This document shows, one piece after another, positions 34,492 to 45,712 of a stretch of 64,000 nt of DNA (position 1 is its first letter; every line of letters starts with the position of its first letter). The stretch is from Ceratobasidium sp. AG-K (taxonomy: Eukaryota; Basidiomycota; Agaricomycetes; Cantharellales; Ceratobasidiaceae): positions 3,410,001 to 3,474,000 of the forward strand of contig JAWNGF010000002.1 in the NCBI GenBank assembly GCA_037039685.1, in the 5' to 3' direction. A program made the position numbers and the translations under genes. The notes under the pieces were generated by a model. It had not been told where the DNA came from. It saw nothing but the letters and a program-made list of their open reading frames with translations, and did no database searches.

Positions 34492-36122
34492 TCATGGAAG
34501 TTGCACCCATTCCCACATCAGATCGTAATAATCCTTTGGCTCAGCAGCGGGAATCACAGTGCACAGGTCCGACAATTCCGCCCTTAATAGCTCCTCGGAT
34601 AAGTACTGGTCTTCGTCGGAGGAGTAACACTCCCAGGCTGAAAGTGAGCGTACTACAATGTTCTCCTCGATTATCCGACGAAGTGTACCCAGGTTATTGA
34701 TAGTACAGTAGAAGAAAGCCAGTTTATCTAGGTTGAGGCGTTGGGAGTGGCTGGTGCTCTTTTGTAATTGGGGGATTGATGGATAGTTTTCCGCCAGATT
34801 GAAGCCTTCTATGGTAAGCTCTTCGAGATATGGGACCAATGGAAATAAGCTAGCAAGAAGGAGATACGTCCCCGAGCCCTCAAGGGATAGCTGGGTTAGT
34901 TTGGAGCGAGACAAAAATTGTGTAACGCCATCATTGCGCATAGACTGATCATTGCTACCCCCGGTGATCGACAGGCTAAGAGGCTTTGATCCGGGAGCAA
35001 GCAGACGCAAAAATGACCCAATTGGAAAACCGGCTTCCTGCTCCCCCCTGAATGGATGAAACGACAACACTTCAAGCTCTTCGAGACGCACGGGTGCCAA
35101 TGAGCAGTGTTGGGAGGGGGCGCCGATAATAGGAATATCAAAGACCAGGATCCGTAGGCTGGGGCTTGCGACTAGAATATCTACTAGTTGGGGTTCGGTA
35201 ATGAAAAGTTTGGCACCGCTAAGGCGAAGTTCGACAAGTCTATGGTATGCCTTGCTGGTCCAATAAGGGCATAGTCCGCTAGCTCGTAATATTCGAACGG
35301 AGTGCCAGAGTTCTTCAAGGCGCTCCCGAGGTATATCAAGCAGCAAGCTTCTAGCGTTGCTGGGGCTATCCCATGATTCGATAAACTGAAGGGGGTGGCT
35401 ATCCTCACTGTCCTCGTAAGCCCGTAGTCCAAGCGAGCTCAAAACTCCGGGTACTCCAGCAGTAAAAAAGGTTTGCATCAATAAACGATACAACCCAGTT
35501 AGTATGCTGCGTGAATTCAATTCTAATGATCGTGTTTGGGGTGCGGCTGAGCTCGACAACTGAATCAGGTCGGAGTGATCAAACACTTCGGTCTGAGCAA
35601 CTGGACCGCCAACGTAAATTCTGATATCTAATGGTACAGGCCTGGCCCGGGATATGTAGGTCTCCGCGCGAGCTAATAGGCGATCGTACGCCGGAGAATA
35701 GAGAGGAAGGTCAACCCGCGACCAAAGAGTAGACGAACAAGTGGCGACCTGGCGCCAACGGGAGCATACATGAGACAAGGTATCTTGGGCAAGTCGCACT
35801 GTAGACGCGGCGAGTGGATGGCTCATGGGATCGAAGGCCAGCTGAAAGATGCGAGCTAGCAGTTCGGACGGGAGAGAATTGATAGGGACAGTTGATGGTG
35901 TAGCATTTCGAGCGAGAGATATAGCAGCTTTAGAATGTTTGATAATGCTTTCAAATGAGGCGAGACATAGCAGTTCATTACTTGCAGCTTCAACAAGTTC
36001 TTTGGAAAGGGCCTTGGACGCGATTGAGTGGAGATAGGAATCGCGAAATGTAGAGCAAGCGTTGAGGTAAAGATTGATGGCGGTGCAAAGTAATCACTTG
36101 CAGTTTTAAGCTCTTGTGCCAT
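34492..36122 (-). pseudogene. F-box / LRR-type protein, member 4 (early frameshift)
   Basis: The ATG at 36122 starts MAQELKTASD, in line with the paralogues, but one base is missing near 36088. From there the family frame continues as LCTAINLYLNACSTFRDSYLHS, through the F-box (PINSLPSELLARIFQLAFD), VCSRWRQVATCSSTLWSRVD and Leu-rich repeats (LVDILVASPSLRILVFDIPI, VRLEELEVLSF, SKLTQLSLEGSGTYL) to the stop at 34492. Everything after the shift is clean, and the next ATG in the good frame (35826) lies after the F-box. So either the copy is recently dead, the base is a sequencing slip, or a truncated protein without F-box is made. Confidence 0.75.
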
Positions 36123-37684
36123 TTCAAGATGCGGGGACGCTATGATTGATCTGCAAGGTCACGGTGAACGATGCGAGAGCCAGGTGTACACCGCTGCCCC
36201 AAAGGTTGACAAATTTCCGAACAGAGGCGCGTATCAGGAATTATACCGGGCGGTAATCCGGCACAATTCTTGAGGCCCCACTGGTTTCCGGCTCTAGCGG
36301 CGCCCTGCTGGGATCAAGCTGGAAGGTATATCAAATTCGAACCGCACGGCACACAAAGATGAGTCAAACCGCCACACGAACTGCGTTCTCTACTTTGTGT
36401 ATATCAATCCCTGTGGATTGTCATATTCAACTAAAGAAGTAACTATATGGCGACTGTATCGCAAGATTCAGGCCCCGGACCCTGCGGGAATGTGCCGAAA
36501 TCAAAGTAATCTTTTGCGGGAACAAATGTTAATGGACGGTTGTGGGTGACGCTTCCGTCCTGGCGTAACGGTTATCATACTCACACTACCTCAACTCGAG
36601 TGGATAGCTCTCGATGGTTCGATGCGTTCCACAGGAGCCTTTTTATCAGTAAATTTTCGGCCCCATTGGTAATTGAAACCGGCTGGTTTCCAGCATGGCG
36701 CCTCGGTTTGTTGGAATTCGGCTTTGCGCGCTTTCGCTGGAATGCCGCTTGACCACGTACCGGCGGCCAGTGGGTCCGGGCTCAAGCTTAAATGCAGGTG
36801 TCTGAGGGCCCGCGGTGTAGGGAGTAAAACGGATGAGTCACGTGTCATTTTTCTCATCTTCCTGATTGTAAAGACGAACTAAAAATCGGAACGTATTTAC
36901 CGTACTTATGCTTTAACAAAACTATGAATCAACTGCTGGTAGTCCTCAAATTTGAAGAGATATGGTCCCCACAACCCCGGCGCTAGTCATCCGTTTTACT
37001 CCCTAGCCAGGTGTCAGCAACAAGCGCCTAGCGCTCTCGTCAACCAATGTGTACGCAATCAGCTCTTGTTATTTGGGTGTTTCAAATTCGAGGTTACAAT
37101 GAGTCGCAAGCAACAAATTACAAAAACACACGAGTTATAGAACGCAAAGAACTGCAAGCTGGCAGTCTAAATTTCCTTTACGATAATCTTCCGAGCATGC
37201 AAGCTCACCGGACATGCGAGCGCTGATGTATACAAATGGCAAAGGAAACCAATACGCCAGGTGATCGCCAGTCATGTCACACGAATTCATGGATGGAATG
37301 TATGCGCTTCCCCCCACATAAAGCTGAGAAGGCTGAGATCTGTGCACATATACAGAGTTAAATTCAGTGGAATGGAGAGCATCTTTAGTAAGTAGAAAAA
37401 CGTAATTGTTATGCTTGCTACGATCTGCGCAAGTTGAAACCCTGTTGAAACACTTCACAAATTTTGAAGCTAGTCCTCCAATGCATTCATGCAAAACCAC
37501 TAGCATAGTATCTCTCACAAACAAATCACCAGCAAGACATTGCTTCCCCCGCCCAACCCTTCTCCCCACCCATAGCCATTTCCTCCTCTCATGCTTTTTC
37601 TCTTTTCCTCCCTCCTAACCTTCCCCTAACCCTTAAGCATAAATTTACTTGCGGTCTTTCAAATCAGAAGAAGAATACAAGGCA
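36123..37684. other. Intergenic, repeat-bearing
   Basis: 1.56 kb without a supported gene. It contains an exact 18-bp inverted repeat (36819-36836 / 36987-37004) and related GC-rich patches near 36270-36330 and 36655-36790 with internal palindromes (AAACCGGCTGGTTTCC). It may be a decayed transposon insertion. Confidence 0.4.
36819..37004. repeat. 18-bp perfect inverted repeat pair
   Basis: AGGGAGTAAAACGGATGA at 36819-36836 recurs inverted at 36987-37004, 150 bp apart. A small terminal-inverted-repeat element is possible, but no clear target-site duplication was seen. Confidence 0.7.
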
Positions 37685-39340
37685 TTAAGCTTCCCAATCA
37701 ACACGGGGCCACTGCTCCCACTCCATGCGCTCGTTGCGAGAATCTCTGGGCCCGGCAGCACCAGTCACAGTACACAGGCCTGACAGTGTGGCTCGGATTG
37801 CTTTTTCGGATACATACGGGCCATCATCAGCATCCGAAGAATAGCAATTCCAGACCGAAAGCGAGCGGATCTTCATGCTCTCTATCATCTGTCGAAGCGC
37901 TTCCAGCCCAATCATACAGCTCACCAGAGATAGGCTAACTAGCCCTGGACTAGGGACGCTGCCAGCGTTAGCATTTGGTTCTGCAGGCATATCGTTACCC
38001 GTGATGTCCAAGCCATCCAACATCAGCTCTTGAAGGTGCGGTAATGAGCGAAGCGTTTCAGAGGTGAGTGAATATCCCCCATACCCGGATAGAGACACTT
38101 TTGTCACGTTGGCTTGGGATAGAAATCGCCTGACATTACTATCATGCATGCGACGATCCAAATTGCCATCCCCCGTGATGGTGAGGCTAAACGGCTTCGG
38201 CCCGGGAGCTAGTAGTCGCAGAAGTATTTCAATCACAGAGTCTTGATCCTCGTTGCCTCCAGTTGTATGGATCGACAGATGTTCGAGCTCTGCGAGACGT
38301 ACAGGCAGCGTCGAGTTGGGCTGAGAACGGGAATCGGTAATCTCGCAGCAGAAGACGAGGGTTCGGAGCTTGGGACTAGCAACCAGAATATCCACCAGCT
38401 GCGACTCGGTGATGGACACCCAGCCATCCGCGTCGATACGAAGCTCTGTAAGTCCGTGGTACGCCTTGCTCGTCCAATATGGATACAGTCCGCTGATCCA
38501 CAAGACCCGGATTGAAAGCAGGGTCGCTTCCAGGCGTTCATGACCGACGTTGAGCAGCAAACTCTGATCGGTTTCCGGGCTCTCGATCGATTCGATAAAG
38601 TGATGCCGCCCGTTACTACTGGTTTCGCGCGCACGTATAACGAGCGTGCGAAGAATTCCTGGGGTCGCAGCTGCAAGGCAGCTTTCCATTAATAAACGGT
38701 ACAATCCCGTCAACCCGGCGTTTGCATGAAACTGGAGAAGCCGTATCTGTGGTGCGATGGAATTCATAAACTCGGCTAGCCTAGTCTGACTCGGGGCAGA
38801 CGTTTCAGAGTGCAAAGTCAGGTCGGCGATAGAGATTCGGACGTCTAATGGGGAGAGATTTGCCCGGGCCACGTACGTTCTGGCACGGGCCAAGTGACGG
38901 TCGACGGGTACCGTGAGAATGTCGAGGTCAATGTGAGACCAAAAGGAGCGCGATGTAGTGGCGACTCGACGCCAGTGGGTGCATACATGGGACAGCAGAT
39001 CCTGCGGAAGTAGTTTCATAGGCGTATAAAGCGGCGGAGGGCTAGGATCAAGAACGAGTCGAAAGATGTGAGCCAAAATTTCAGAGGGCAGAGCATTGAT
39101 GGGCACTGTCGTTGGCGCGGTATTTCGAACGAGGGATATCGCGGCTATGGACTGTTTGAGCTTGGCCTCGAGTGATAAGACGCGTCGTAGTTCGTTGTTG
39201 GTGACATTTGTAAGTTCCATCGGCGCGCTCTTCAACACGACTTTATGGATATAAGAGTCCCGGAAGGCACAGCAAGCATCGAGGTACCGGTCGATCGCGG
39301 TGCAGAGCAGTTCGCCCGCCGCGCTGAGTTCTTGGACCAT
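37685..39340 (-). CDS. F-box / LRR-type protein, member 5 (intact)
   Basis: Full-length, single-exon family member of 551 residues, the best template for the cluster. Start MVQELSAAGELLCTAIDRYLD at 39340 (true ATG). Helical N-domain, F-box at about residues 92-110 (INALPSEILAHIFRLVLD), then VCTHWRRVATTSRSFWSHID, then Leu-rich repeats (LLMESCLAAATPGILRTLVI, HERLEATLLSIRVLWISGLY, SQLVDILVASPKLRTLVF, LQELMLDGLDITGND, LVSLSLVSCMIGLEALRQMI). Ends GPRDSRNERMEWEQWPRVDW. Expected role: SCF ubiquitin-ligase adaptor with unknown target. Long arrays of such genes with strong divergence are typical of basidiomycete lineage-specific expansions. Confidence 0.9.
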   Translation of the reverse strand: MVQELSAAGELLCTAIDRYLDACCAFRDSYIHKVVLKSAPMELTNVTNNELRRVLSLEAKLKQSIAAISLVRNTAPTTVPINALPSEILAHIFRLVLDPSPPPLYTPMKLLPQDLLSHVCTHWRRVATTSRSFWSHIDLDILTVPVDRHLARARTYVARANLSPLDVRISIADLTLHSETSAPSQTRLAEFMNSIAPQIRLLQFHANAGLTGLYRLLMESCLAAATPGILRTLVIRARETSSNGRHHFIESIESPETDQSLLLNVGHERLEATLLSIRVLWISGLYPYWTSKAYHGLTELRIDADGWVSITESQLVDILVASPKLRTLVFCCEITDSRSQPNSTLPVRLAELEHLSIHTTGGNEDQDSVIEILLRLLAPGPKPFSLTITGDGNLDRRMHDSNVRRFLSQANVTKVSLSGYGGYSLTSETLRSLPHLQELMLDGLDITGNDMPAEPNANAGSVPSPGLVSLSLVSCMIGLEALRQMIESMKIRSLSVWNCYSSDADDGPYVSEKAIRATLSGLCTVTGAAGPRDSRNERMEWEQWPRVDWEA

Positions 39341-39941
39341 GGTGGTTAAATTTCAGTGGCAAACGTGACTCAAAATCAAGCGAAACCCCCAGTTGGAAAT
39401 GCTTTACCGTCAGTACTCAAAGAACTGCCTGGTTGGTCTATCATTCATTCTCCAGGCTCCCGGGCCCCATAAAACCGCTATAAATTTATACAAACAACAG
39501 GGTTTATGGGGTCTCATCCACCCAAATCACCTCAAATGAGCTGGGTATATGCGTTTGCACTCGGGTATTCGCGGAGGGCCTGGAGAATAGATCATTGGCT
39601 GCAACTTGGGTCGTCGTACGAATTATAGTGCTATACACAGATATCCAACCTAAATTACTGGTTCTAATGCCGTTCTCCGTGGCACACTGCTGCTGCTTTC
39701 GTTGAGTCATGTCGGATGGTCCCCCAACTACAGCGCACCCACCGCAATCGCCGACTCGCCAAAGCTTCACAACCCAGCCCCACCCATCTTCCAACCCTCA
39801 CCCCGAAAATTTCAACCAAAACAAGCAATCCAGCCAACGCCCAAAAAGAATCGAAAACAAGTTTTTTTATTCACAAACACAAATACAACCGGCGCACGAC
39901 CGAAACTGAGTTGGGATGGCCAACAAATGCACATGCAGGAA
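39341..39941. other. Intergenic
   Basis: 600 bp between the F-box member 5 start and the bZIP gene end. Short plus frames (from 39709 and 39716) are Pro/Ser/Gln-rich and look like chance. Probable 3' UTR of the bZIP gene on the right side. Confidence 0.4.
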
Positions 39942-42853
39942 TTATTGCAAACAAATAAAGACGCGAAAGTTGATACAGCAAGACTGTTTTTTCTTCTCTC
40001 TTCTTTCCTCGAACAGTCCAAACCTTGTTTCCCACAGTCCTTTCTTCCTCCGACTGCTTCTTCCTCCCTCCGATAGTTTCGAGGCTACTTGCGACCCCGG
40101 AGATTGGAAAACACACCCCGTCGCACACTCGCCCGAAACACTCATCCCACGCATCTTCTCCTCCAACCCACCCACATCGACGTCTACAACCCGAACGACG
40201 GCCTTGCCCTCGAGCACGCGCCGGACCTTGTCGGTATCCACATCGCGCGACCCGCCCGAGAACGCGTCCCAGAATGCAGAGCCCATACGCGAGAGGAGCG
40301 TCGACGAGGCGAGTGTAGCGGCCAGCGCGGCTTGTTGCGGCGTCGTGCCTGATTTGGTCGGCTGCGAGGTACTGGATTTGGAAGTAGCAGCGAGTTTGAT
40401 ACCCGGTTGGGGGACGCTCGATTTGGGACTTGGTGGGACGCCCGACTTGGGACTCTTGGGACTCGCGGGTTTGGACTTGGCAATCGATTGGGCAGTAGCC
40501 TTGTCCGCCAACGACAGCTTCTCCAACGCACCCGAAAGCTTCTTGTCGGCCTTCTTGTCCCCATTCGCGGCATACTGTCCGCCCGACTTGGGAGTCGCCA
40601 AATACTGCGGTCGAACACCCCCGGCGAGTCCGTTGAGACCTTGCTGCTGCGCCTGGAGCTGCTGTCGCTGGTACTCGGCAGCTTGGGAGAATTGAGCAAT
40701 GTAGTTTTCGCGCGCAGTTGGCTGCGGAGACTGGGTTTGGGCCTGGGCTTGTCGGGATTGCTGCATGGCGAGCCACTGGGCTTGGAGCATTGCCCGAGCC
40801 TGGATCGACGCGGCGTTTTGAGCAAACGAGGGTGAGGCACTCTGGGTGGCTGCGAGGAAGTTGGAACCAAAGCTCGAGGCCTGCAACAGCGCGGGGGCGG
40901 GCACGGAGGCCTGCTGGAGTGCTGGAGAGGATACGAAGGGAGTGGGAGCCGAGGTCGGAGACGGGAAGAGCGGCGTACCCGCGTTCTCGAATAGCGAACG
41001 TAAAGTCGCAGGCTGATTCAACATCGAAAGCGAAGGCGAGGACGATAGCGTAATCGACGGCGGGGACGCGGCCGAGGACGAAGAGGAAGATTGCTGAGGC
41101 GACACAGACGCCGATGAACTCGATCCCGAGGACGCCATCTGGGGCGAAGTAGATTCCGATACCAACTGAGGCGACGCAGAGCTCGACGAGGCAGCCTCGG
41201 AGAAAACAACATCCCCGTCTTGGGGAACCACCTCGGACCGCTCGGCCAAGACACCGCGCGCACCAGCCTCCTTGGCCATCCGACCCCAAAGCTGGGCCCG
41301 GAAACCGTCGAGCGTGCGCTGGTTAAACGCATGGTCCATGACGTCCAAGCCAGCATACGACGTCGGGAGCTTGGACGAGCCAAAGAGGGGCGAGAGATTC
41401 ATGAGGGGGTTCATGTTCACACCTGTCAAACCGATGTCAGGAATAAATTCAGGCTATTGGCGTGGGGCTCACCATCGTTGGGAGGAGTGGATGGGCTGGC
41501 GCTGCTAGGCGGAGACAAGCTCTGGGGAGAGTTGGGCTTGCCGCTAAGCGCAGGGAACACGTCCGGAATAAGCGTAGTATGGACCTGCACGCGATCAGTA
41601 AAATCCCTGGTAAGATCTCCGGACATACCGAAGTGACACCTCCATGGCCGCTGACGCCGCCCCAAAAGTTGCGCGAGTCGTTGCTGACGTCTTTCTGTGT
41701 ATTCGGACGCGTGAGCTCGGGACGGCGCTGAGGCTCTGGGGTAAGGGGACGCGGCGGAGGCAGGCCCGTATCCTCGGCCGAAAGACGACCTTGCTGGATG
41801 GCGCGCTGCAGTCGCATGGAGTGGAGCCGTGAGAAACGAATTTGCAAATGGCAGTGTCAGTGCGGAACGTGCGAGAACTTTGAGCGACTAACCTTCAAAG
41901 CATCGATTTCACGCCTGAGCTCGTTGTTTTCATTGTGGGTAGACGAGAGCTCGGAGCGAATGGCAGAAATGAGCTGGTCGCGGTCGGCAATGTGCGACTC
42001 GAGGGTTGTGATGTATTCTGCCCTCGACCTCAGTGTTAGCCCCAACAGAAGCAAGATGCTCACCTTTGCGCCTGACCCTAAAGTTCCTGGCACTGATCTT
42101 GTTCCGTAGTTGGCGCTTTTCCTTGCTCGACAGCTTCTTGTACTCTTCGGGTGTCGGTCGCCACTCGTCGGGTTCCTGTGAGCCGATCCGCTCGCCGTTT
42201 AGGTAACTCGCTACGCCGCCCTTGCCAAGCGCCGGGGGAATCACGGGCTTGGGATCGTCAAACTGGACGTACGAGGGCACGACGCTCGCCGGGGTCGACG
42301 CGCGAGACGGGCGCTTGGCGATGCCTCCCGCCGCCGCCGCGTTCTTTTTCGGACGGCGACGAGCAGGGAGTGGGGCAACCTCGTCAATCTCCTCGTCGCT
42401 ATCGTCGTCTGATTCGATGGCAGACGGGGCAACAGGAGGAGGGGGTGGCGCGGTAAACAGCTGCGGATCAATCACCGGCGCCGATGGACCAGGCTCTGCG
42501 TACGTCGGAAACAGGTCCTGGAACAGCGTGCTGTATTGCTCGCCCAGATCGCTCGGGCCAGGCAATCCAAGGTCCGGAAACGCCCCAAAGTTCTTGTCGA
42601 GCGGGGTATAGTCGCTGAACCCGAGCGTCCCGCCTGGCGACTGGTCCAGTGGCGGAAACACGGTGGCGGGCGCGGCTTCGGCGTTGGGTGTCATCGGCAG
42701 CGGTCCGTGCGACGACGCAGGCGAGTTGGATGGGCGGGGACCAAATAGGTCAAGGTTGAGATAGTCGTCGAGCGCAGATGGGTCCGAGCCGTACGACATT
42801 AGTCCGGGGCTCGTAGGACCTTCACTGGGCTTGGGGGCGACAAGAGAGGTCAT
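39942..42853 (-). CDS. bZIP transcription factor with long Gln/Ser-rich C-domain
   Basis: Nuclear DNA-binding regulator of roughly 880 residues. ATG at 42853 (MTSLVAPKPSEGPTSPGLMS); a longer frame opens with TTG. Exons 42853-42064, 42017-41893, then from about 41806, 41622 and 41421 to the stop at 39942. An acidic N-terminal domain precedes a basic region plus zipper: KEKRQLRNKISARNFRVRRK joins EYITTLESHIADRDQLISAI across the first intron, a typical N-x7-R bZIP basic motif (NKISARNFR). The C-terminal 490 residues are Ser/Pro/Gln/Ala-rich with PKSPKSG repeats and end in a Lys/Arg-rich tail; the stop could lie earlier if a 3' intron exists near 40120. The target genes are unknown. The length is large for a fungal bZIP. 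Confidence 0.82.
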
Positions 42854-44185
42854 CGTGGTCGGGTGCAACTCGCCCTCCCCTTTGTCAGCCCGGGCTTATG
42901 TCAGCGGCCGTCTCGGCCACGCGCTTCGTCAGCCCAGAGGTATCTTTGATCTGCGCCTCGGATCCGATTCCTGACGATCACTGCGCGCTGCGACCCACGA
43001 TCGTAACTACGTAGACATGAGATATTACACGTATTGCAGCAAATAAATGTACTAGTTGTGCTCGACAAGACCTCCCGCCCACCCTGTGGCCACCCTATAC
43101 CCGAGATGAGACCGCTTCCGCTCCTCGTGCTGGAACTCCCGACATTTGTATTGGCCCTGTACATCACAGTGGGCACTGGGCAACATACTCCCGCCTCGTC
43201 GCGACATGCCACACACACGAGGCCGCGTCGGCTATGATGGCCATCACGTACATCACTTGTATCACCAGTCTGGGCCAGAACATCGACCCTGGGCGTCCGA
43301 GCGCCGAGTTTGAACCGTCACAGCCCGATACCGAGGTGAAATTGCCTGGAAAATGCTGAAAGAAATGAGAGGGTTTTTTTTAAAGACAGGGAGTGTGTTT
43401 CTATGATAAAACAATACATTTTGTATGTCAAAAGGGGCCGAAAAAGGACCTTTCGCAGCGGGGAGTCGAACCTAGGTACCGGTACCTTACTGGTTGTTCA
43501 ACGCCACGCCGAATGTGACACCATAGAAAAGACCCCAAAATTCCCTCAGGCTTACGTAATACAAGGGATATGCAATTGCTGACAGGCACGAGTCTTGATC
43601 GTTGGAACACTGAGAATTGACTTCTGTCTCTTTTAAGGCAATATGACCTTGATTTGAATTTTGGATAGCTTTCTTGAGCATTTCGCTCCCATTACTCTGC
43701 TCCACCCTCCGCTGCTAGTTTCAATGCTTCTCAGAGCTCGCCTAGGCCATACCGCATCACCAGCTCCAATCTCTGTAGCCAATTCGCCAACACCTCCAGG
43801 CCAATAGTCGTCGCTATGACGCCACACTTCGCACTTGACAACATTTCGCTCATTTATGACAAAATCACCTTCAAATACTAGACCCCACCATGTCATACCG
43901 CGTGCACATTTCCTCGAATATCGTTCCTGGGATTTCCGGCCACGACCTTAGTCGGTCCATTGCACGATTATCAATTCACGACGTCATCAAGTCCACATCT
44001 GAGATCTTTTAGCTTGACCCCCGGCCCCGTGCCTCTAATCACTCCAAAGCATGCATCCTCGGTTGAAAAGCCAGGTTCTATGCACGCTAGCCTAGTCGGG
44101 TCGCCGTGACGTCGTAGCTTGGAGACCGTAGCGCCCATGTCTGGATTTAACCCCACCACACCGTCGATCAACTCCAACAATCACC
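42854..44185. other. Intergenic between bZIP and APP1
   Basis: 1.3 kb shared promoter side of two divergent genes. It includes a tRNA-like box B (see separate entry) and an 87-codon minus frame with a real ATG at 43896 (MTWWGLVFEGDFVINERNV) that I cannot assign. A plus frame near 43100-43230 has a short hydrophobic stretch (LLVLELPTFVLALYITVG) but no gene context. Confidence 0.35.
43441..43505 (-). repeat. tRNA-like remnant / possible SINE head
   Basis: On the minus strand GGTTCGACTCC (43472-43462) is an exact pol III box B. It is followed by GCTGCGAAAGG and a TTTTT run (43445-43441) that would stop pol III. The upstream side has only a weak box A (TGGCGTTGAAC) and the arms do not fold into a proper tRNA. 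Confidence 0.4.
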
Positions 44186-45511
44186 ATGTCCGGCCTCCCC
44201 CAAAAGTTACTCGACCTACTCGACAAGGCATCCTCCAGGGGTTCGCGATCCCCTGATGAGATCTCAACTACCGATACCCTACCTCTCTCAACCCGAGTCG
44301 TCGCATTCGATAATACAGCATTCTCTCCACCCCCCTCTGCTGCGTCTTGCGCAGGCTTCCCATCAGGCTTATGCCCCTCTCCATCTCCAAAATACTCGGA
44401 ATACCCAGCCAGACCATCCGAACAGCACACCCACATTGCAGAATTCGTCATCGCGTACTTGTCCTCGCGATCAGGCGAAGCAGGCATCCTCGACGATATA
44501 GTCGCCAACGTCGTCTCAGCGCTCGGAATCGTACCCCGTAATGGACCAGAGGAAGAAAACGTCCGGAAGCGGGTGGCGATGTTTGTTGGGTGGATGAAGC
44601 CGTTGCAGCGTGCGGTTATCGTGGCCGATTCGGGTGAGCGGGTCGTGTGTGGGCCTAGCTCGGGGAATGGGATTAGTGCCGATTTGCGATGGGTTGGTGG
44701 CAGGCCTGGGAAAGAGGTTGTTTGGAAGGTGTTGACGTCGCCGGAAGATCGACGGGTGTTTGAAATGCGTACGTTTATGCCTGCGCACAGTGCGTGGGTA
44801 GTCGTTTCCGATGTGAGTTTATGCGTGTATGCGTTGTGGTAGATCTAACCCCTGATAGGTTGACGATACGATCAAAGTCTCTGAAGTCAACAACGTACGT
44901 CCTCGTTTCTACCTACTTTACATCTCTAACTTGTACAATAGCGCCTAGCCCTCCTCCGAAATACATTCGTGGCCGAACCGTCCTCGGTGCAAGGCATGCC
45001 CGAGCTCTACCACGCCATCAACGCCAAGCTCAGCCCAGCATGGTACTACCTCTCCGCCTCGCCTTGGCAGCTCTACCCATTCCTGCACGACTTTCTCCGC
45101 TCCAAATCCCAGAACCAAACACTCTATCCTCCAGGCCAACTTATTCTGCGCGACATGAACCGCGGCGCGATGCCGTTTTATCTCTCGGCGCTCACGATGG
45201 GCACACAGGCTTATAAAACCGATCGCCTGTCTAAAGTCCATTCGTGGCTCCCCGAACCGACCCGTCGCGCGATTCTCATCGGAGACAGCACCCAGACGGA
45301 TCCCGAGGCGTATGGCGAGATTGCGCGCAAATGGCCGGGGTGGGTCGCTGCGATTTGGATTCGAGTCGTCAAGGGCGTCGACGAAAAGAAGGAAAGGGAA
45401 TTGAACGTTCTCGGGCGGTTCGAAAAGGCCTTTACCGGACTCGATCGAAACCTATGGAGAACGTTTGAAAATCCCAAAGAGTTGGAAAGTATTGTCGCCA
45501 CGCTGAAATAA
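44186..45511 (+). CDS. APP1: Phosphatidate phosphatase APP1 family
   Basis: Mg2+-dependent phosphatidate phosphatase of the HAD-like App1 family, which in yeast acts at cortical actin/endocytic sites, converting phosphatidate to diacylglycerol. Exons 44186-44812, 44859-44894, 44942-45511 give 410 residues. The catalytic DxDxT motif VVSDVDDTIKVSEV is split by the first intron and carried largely by a 36-nt exon. Then VQGMPELYHAINAKLSPAWYYL, SASPWQLYPFLHDFLRSK, PPGQLILRDM, and AILIGDSTQTDPEAYGEIA (HAD motif IV region) with AAIWIRVVKGV. The N-terminal half (DUF-like beta region, FVGWMKPLQRAVIV) is shorter than in yeast App1 and there is no long Pro-rich SH3-binding tail. Confidence 0.92.
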
Positions 45512-45712
45512 ATAGGTATCCAGATTCTTTGTATTGTCATGTAAAGTACACAACAAGGTTGATTGAAACAGACGAGGCTTCTACAGCACGGCCTGAATTC
45601 AGAACGAAGGTGGCAAAAACAGGTACAACAGACATATATGAGGGCCAAAATCTATGGTATACTGCAGGTCCTTTTAACCTGCTCCTTTGGGGCGGTGCTT
45701 CCATGTGCCCGA

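Noticed and set aside
39871..41289. 472-codon minus ORF in a second frame of the bZIP gene
   Set aside because: Shadow of the Ser/Gln-rich coding frame; compositionally biased, no motifs.
43441..43540. Functional tRNA gene on the minus strand
   Set aside because: Only box B fits; the acceptor stem has mismatches, the total length is too short and no D arm or anticodon stem can be drawn.
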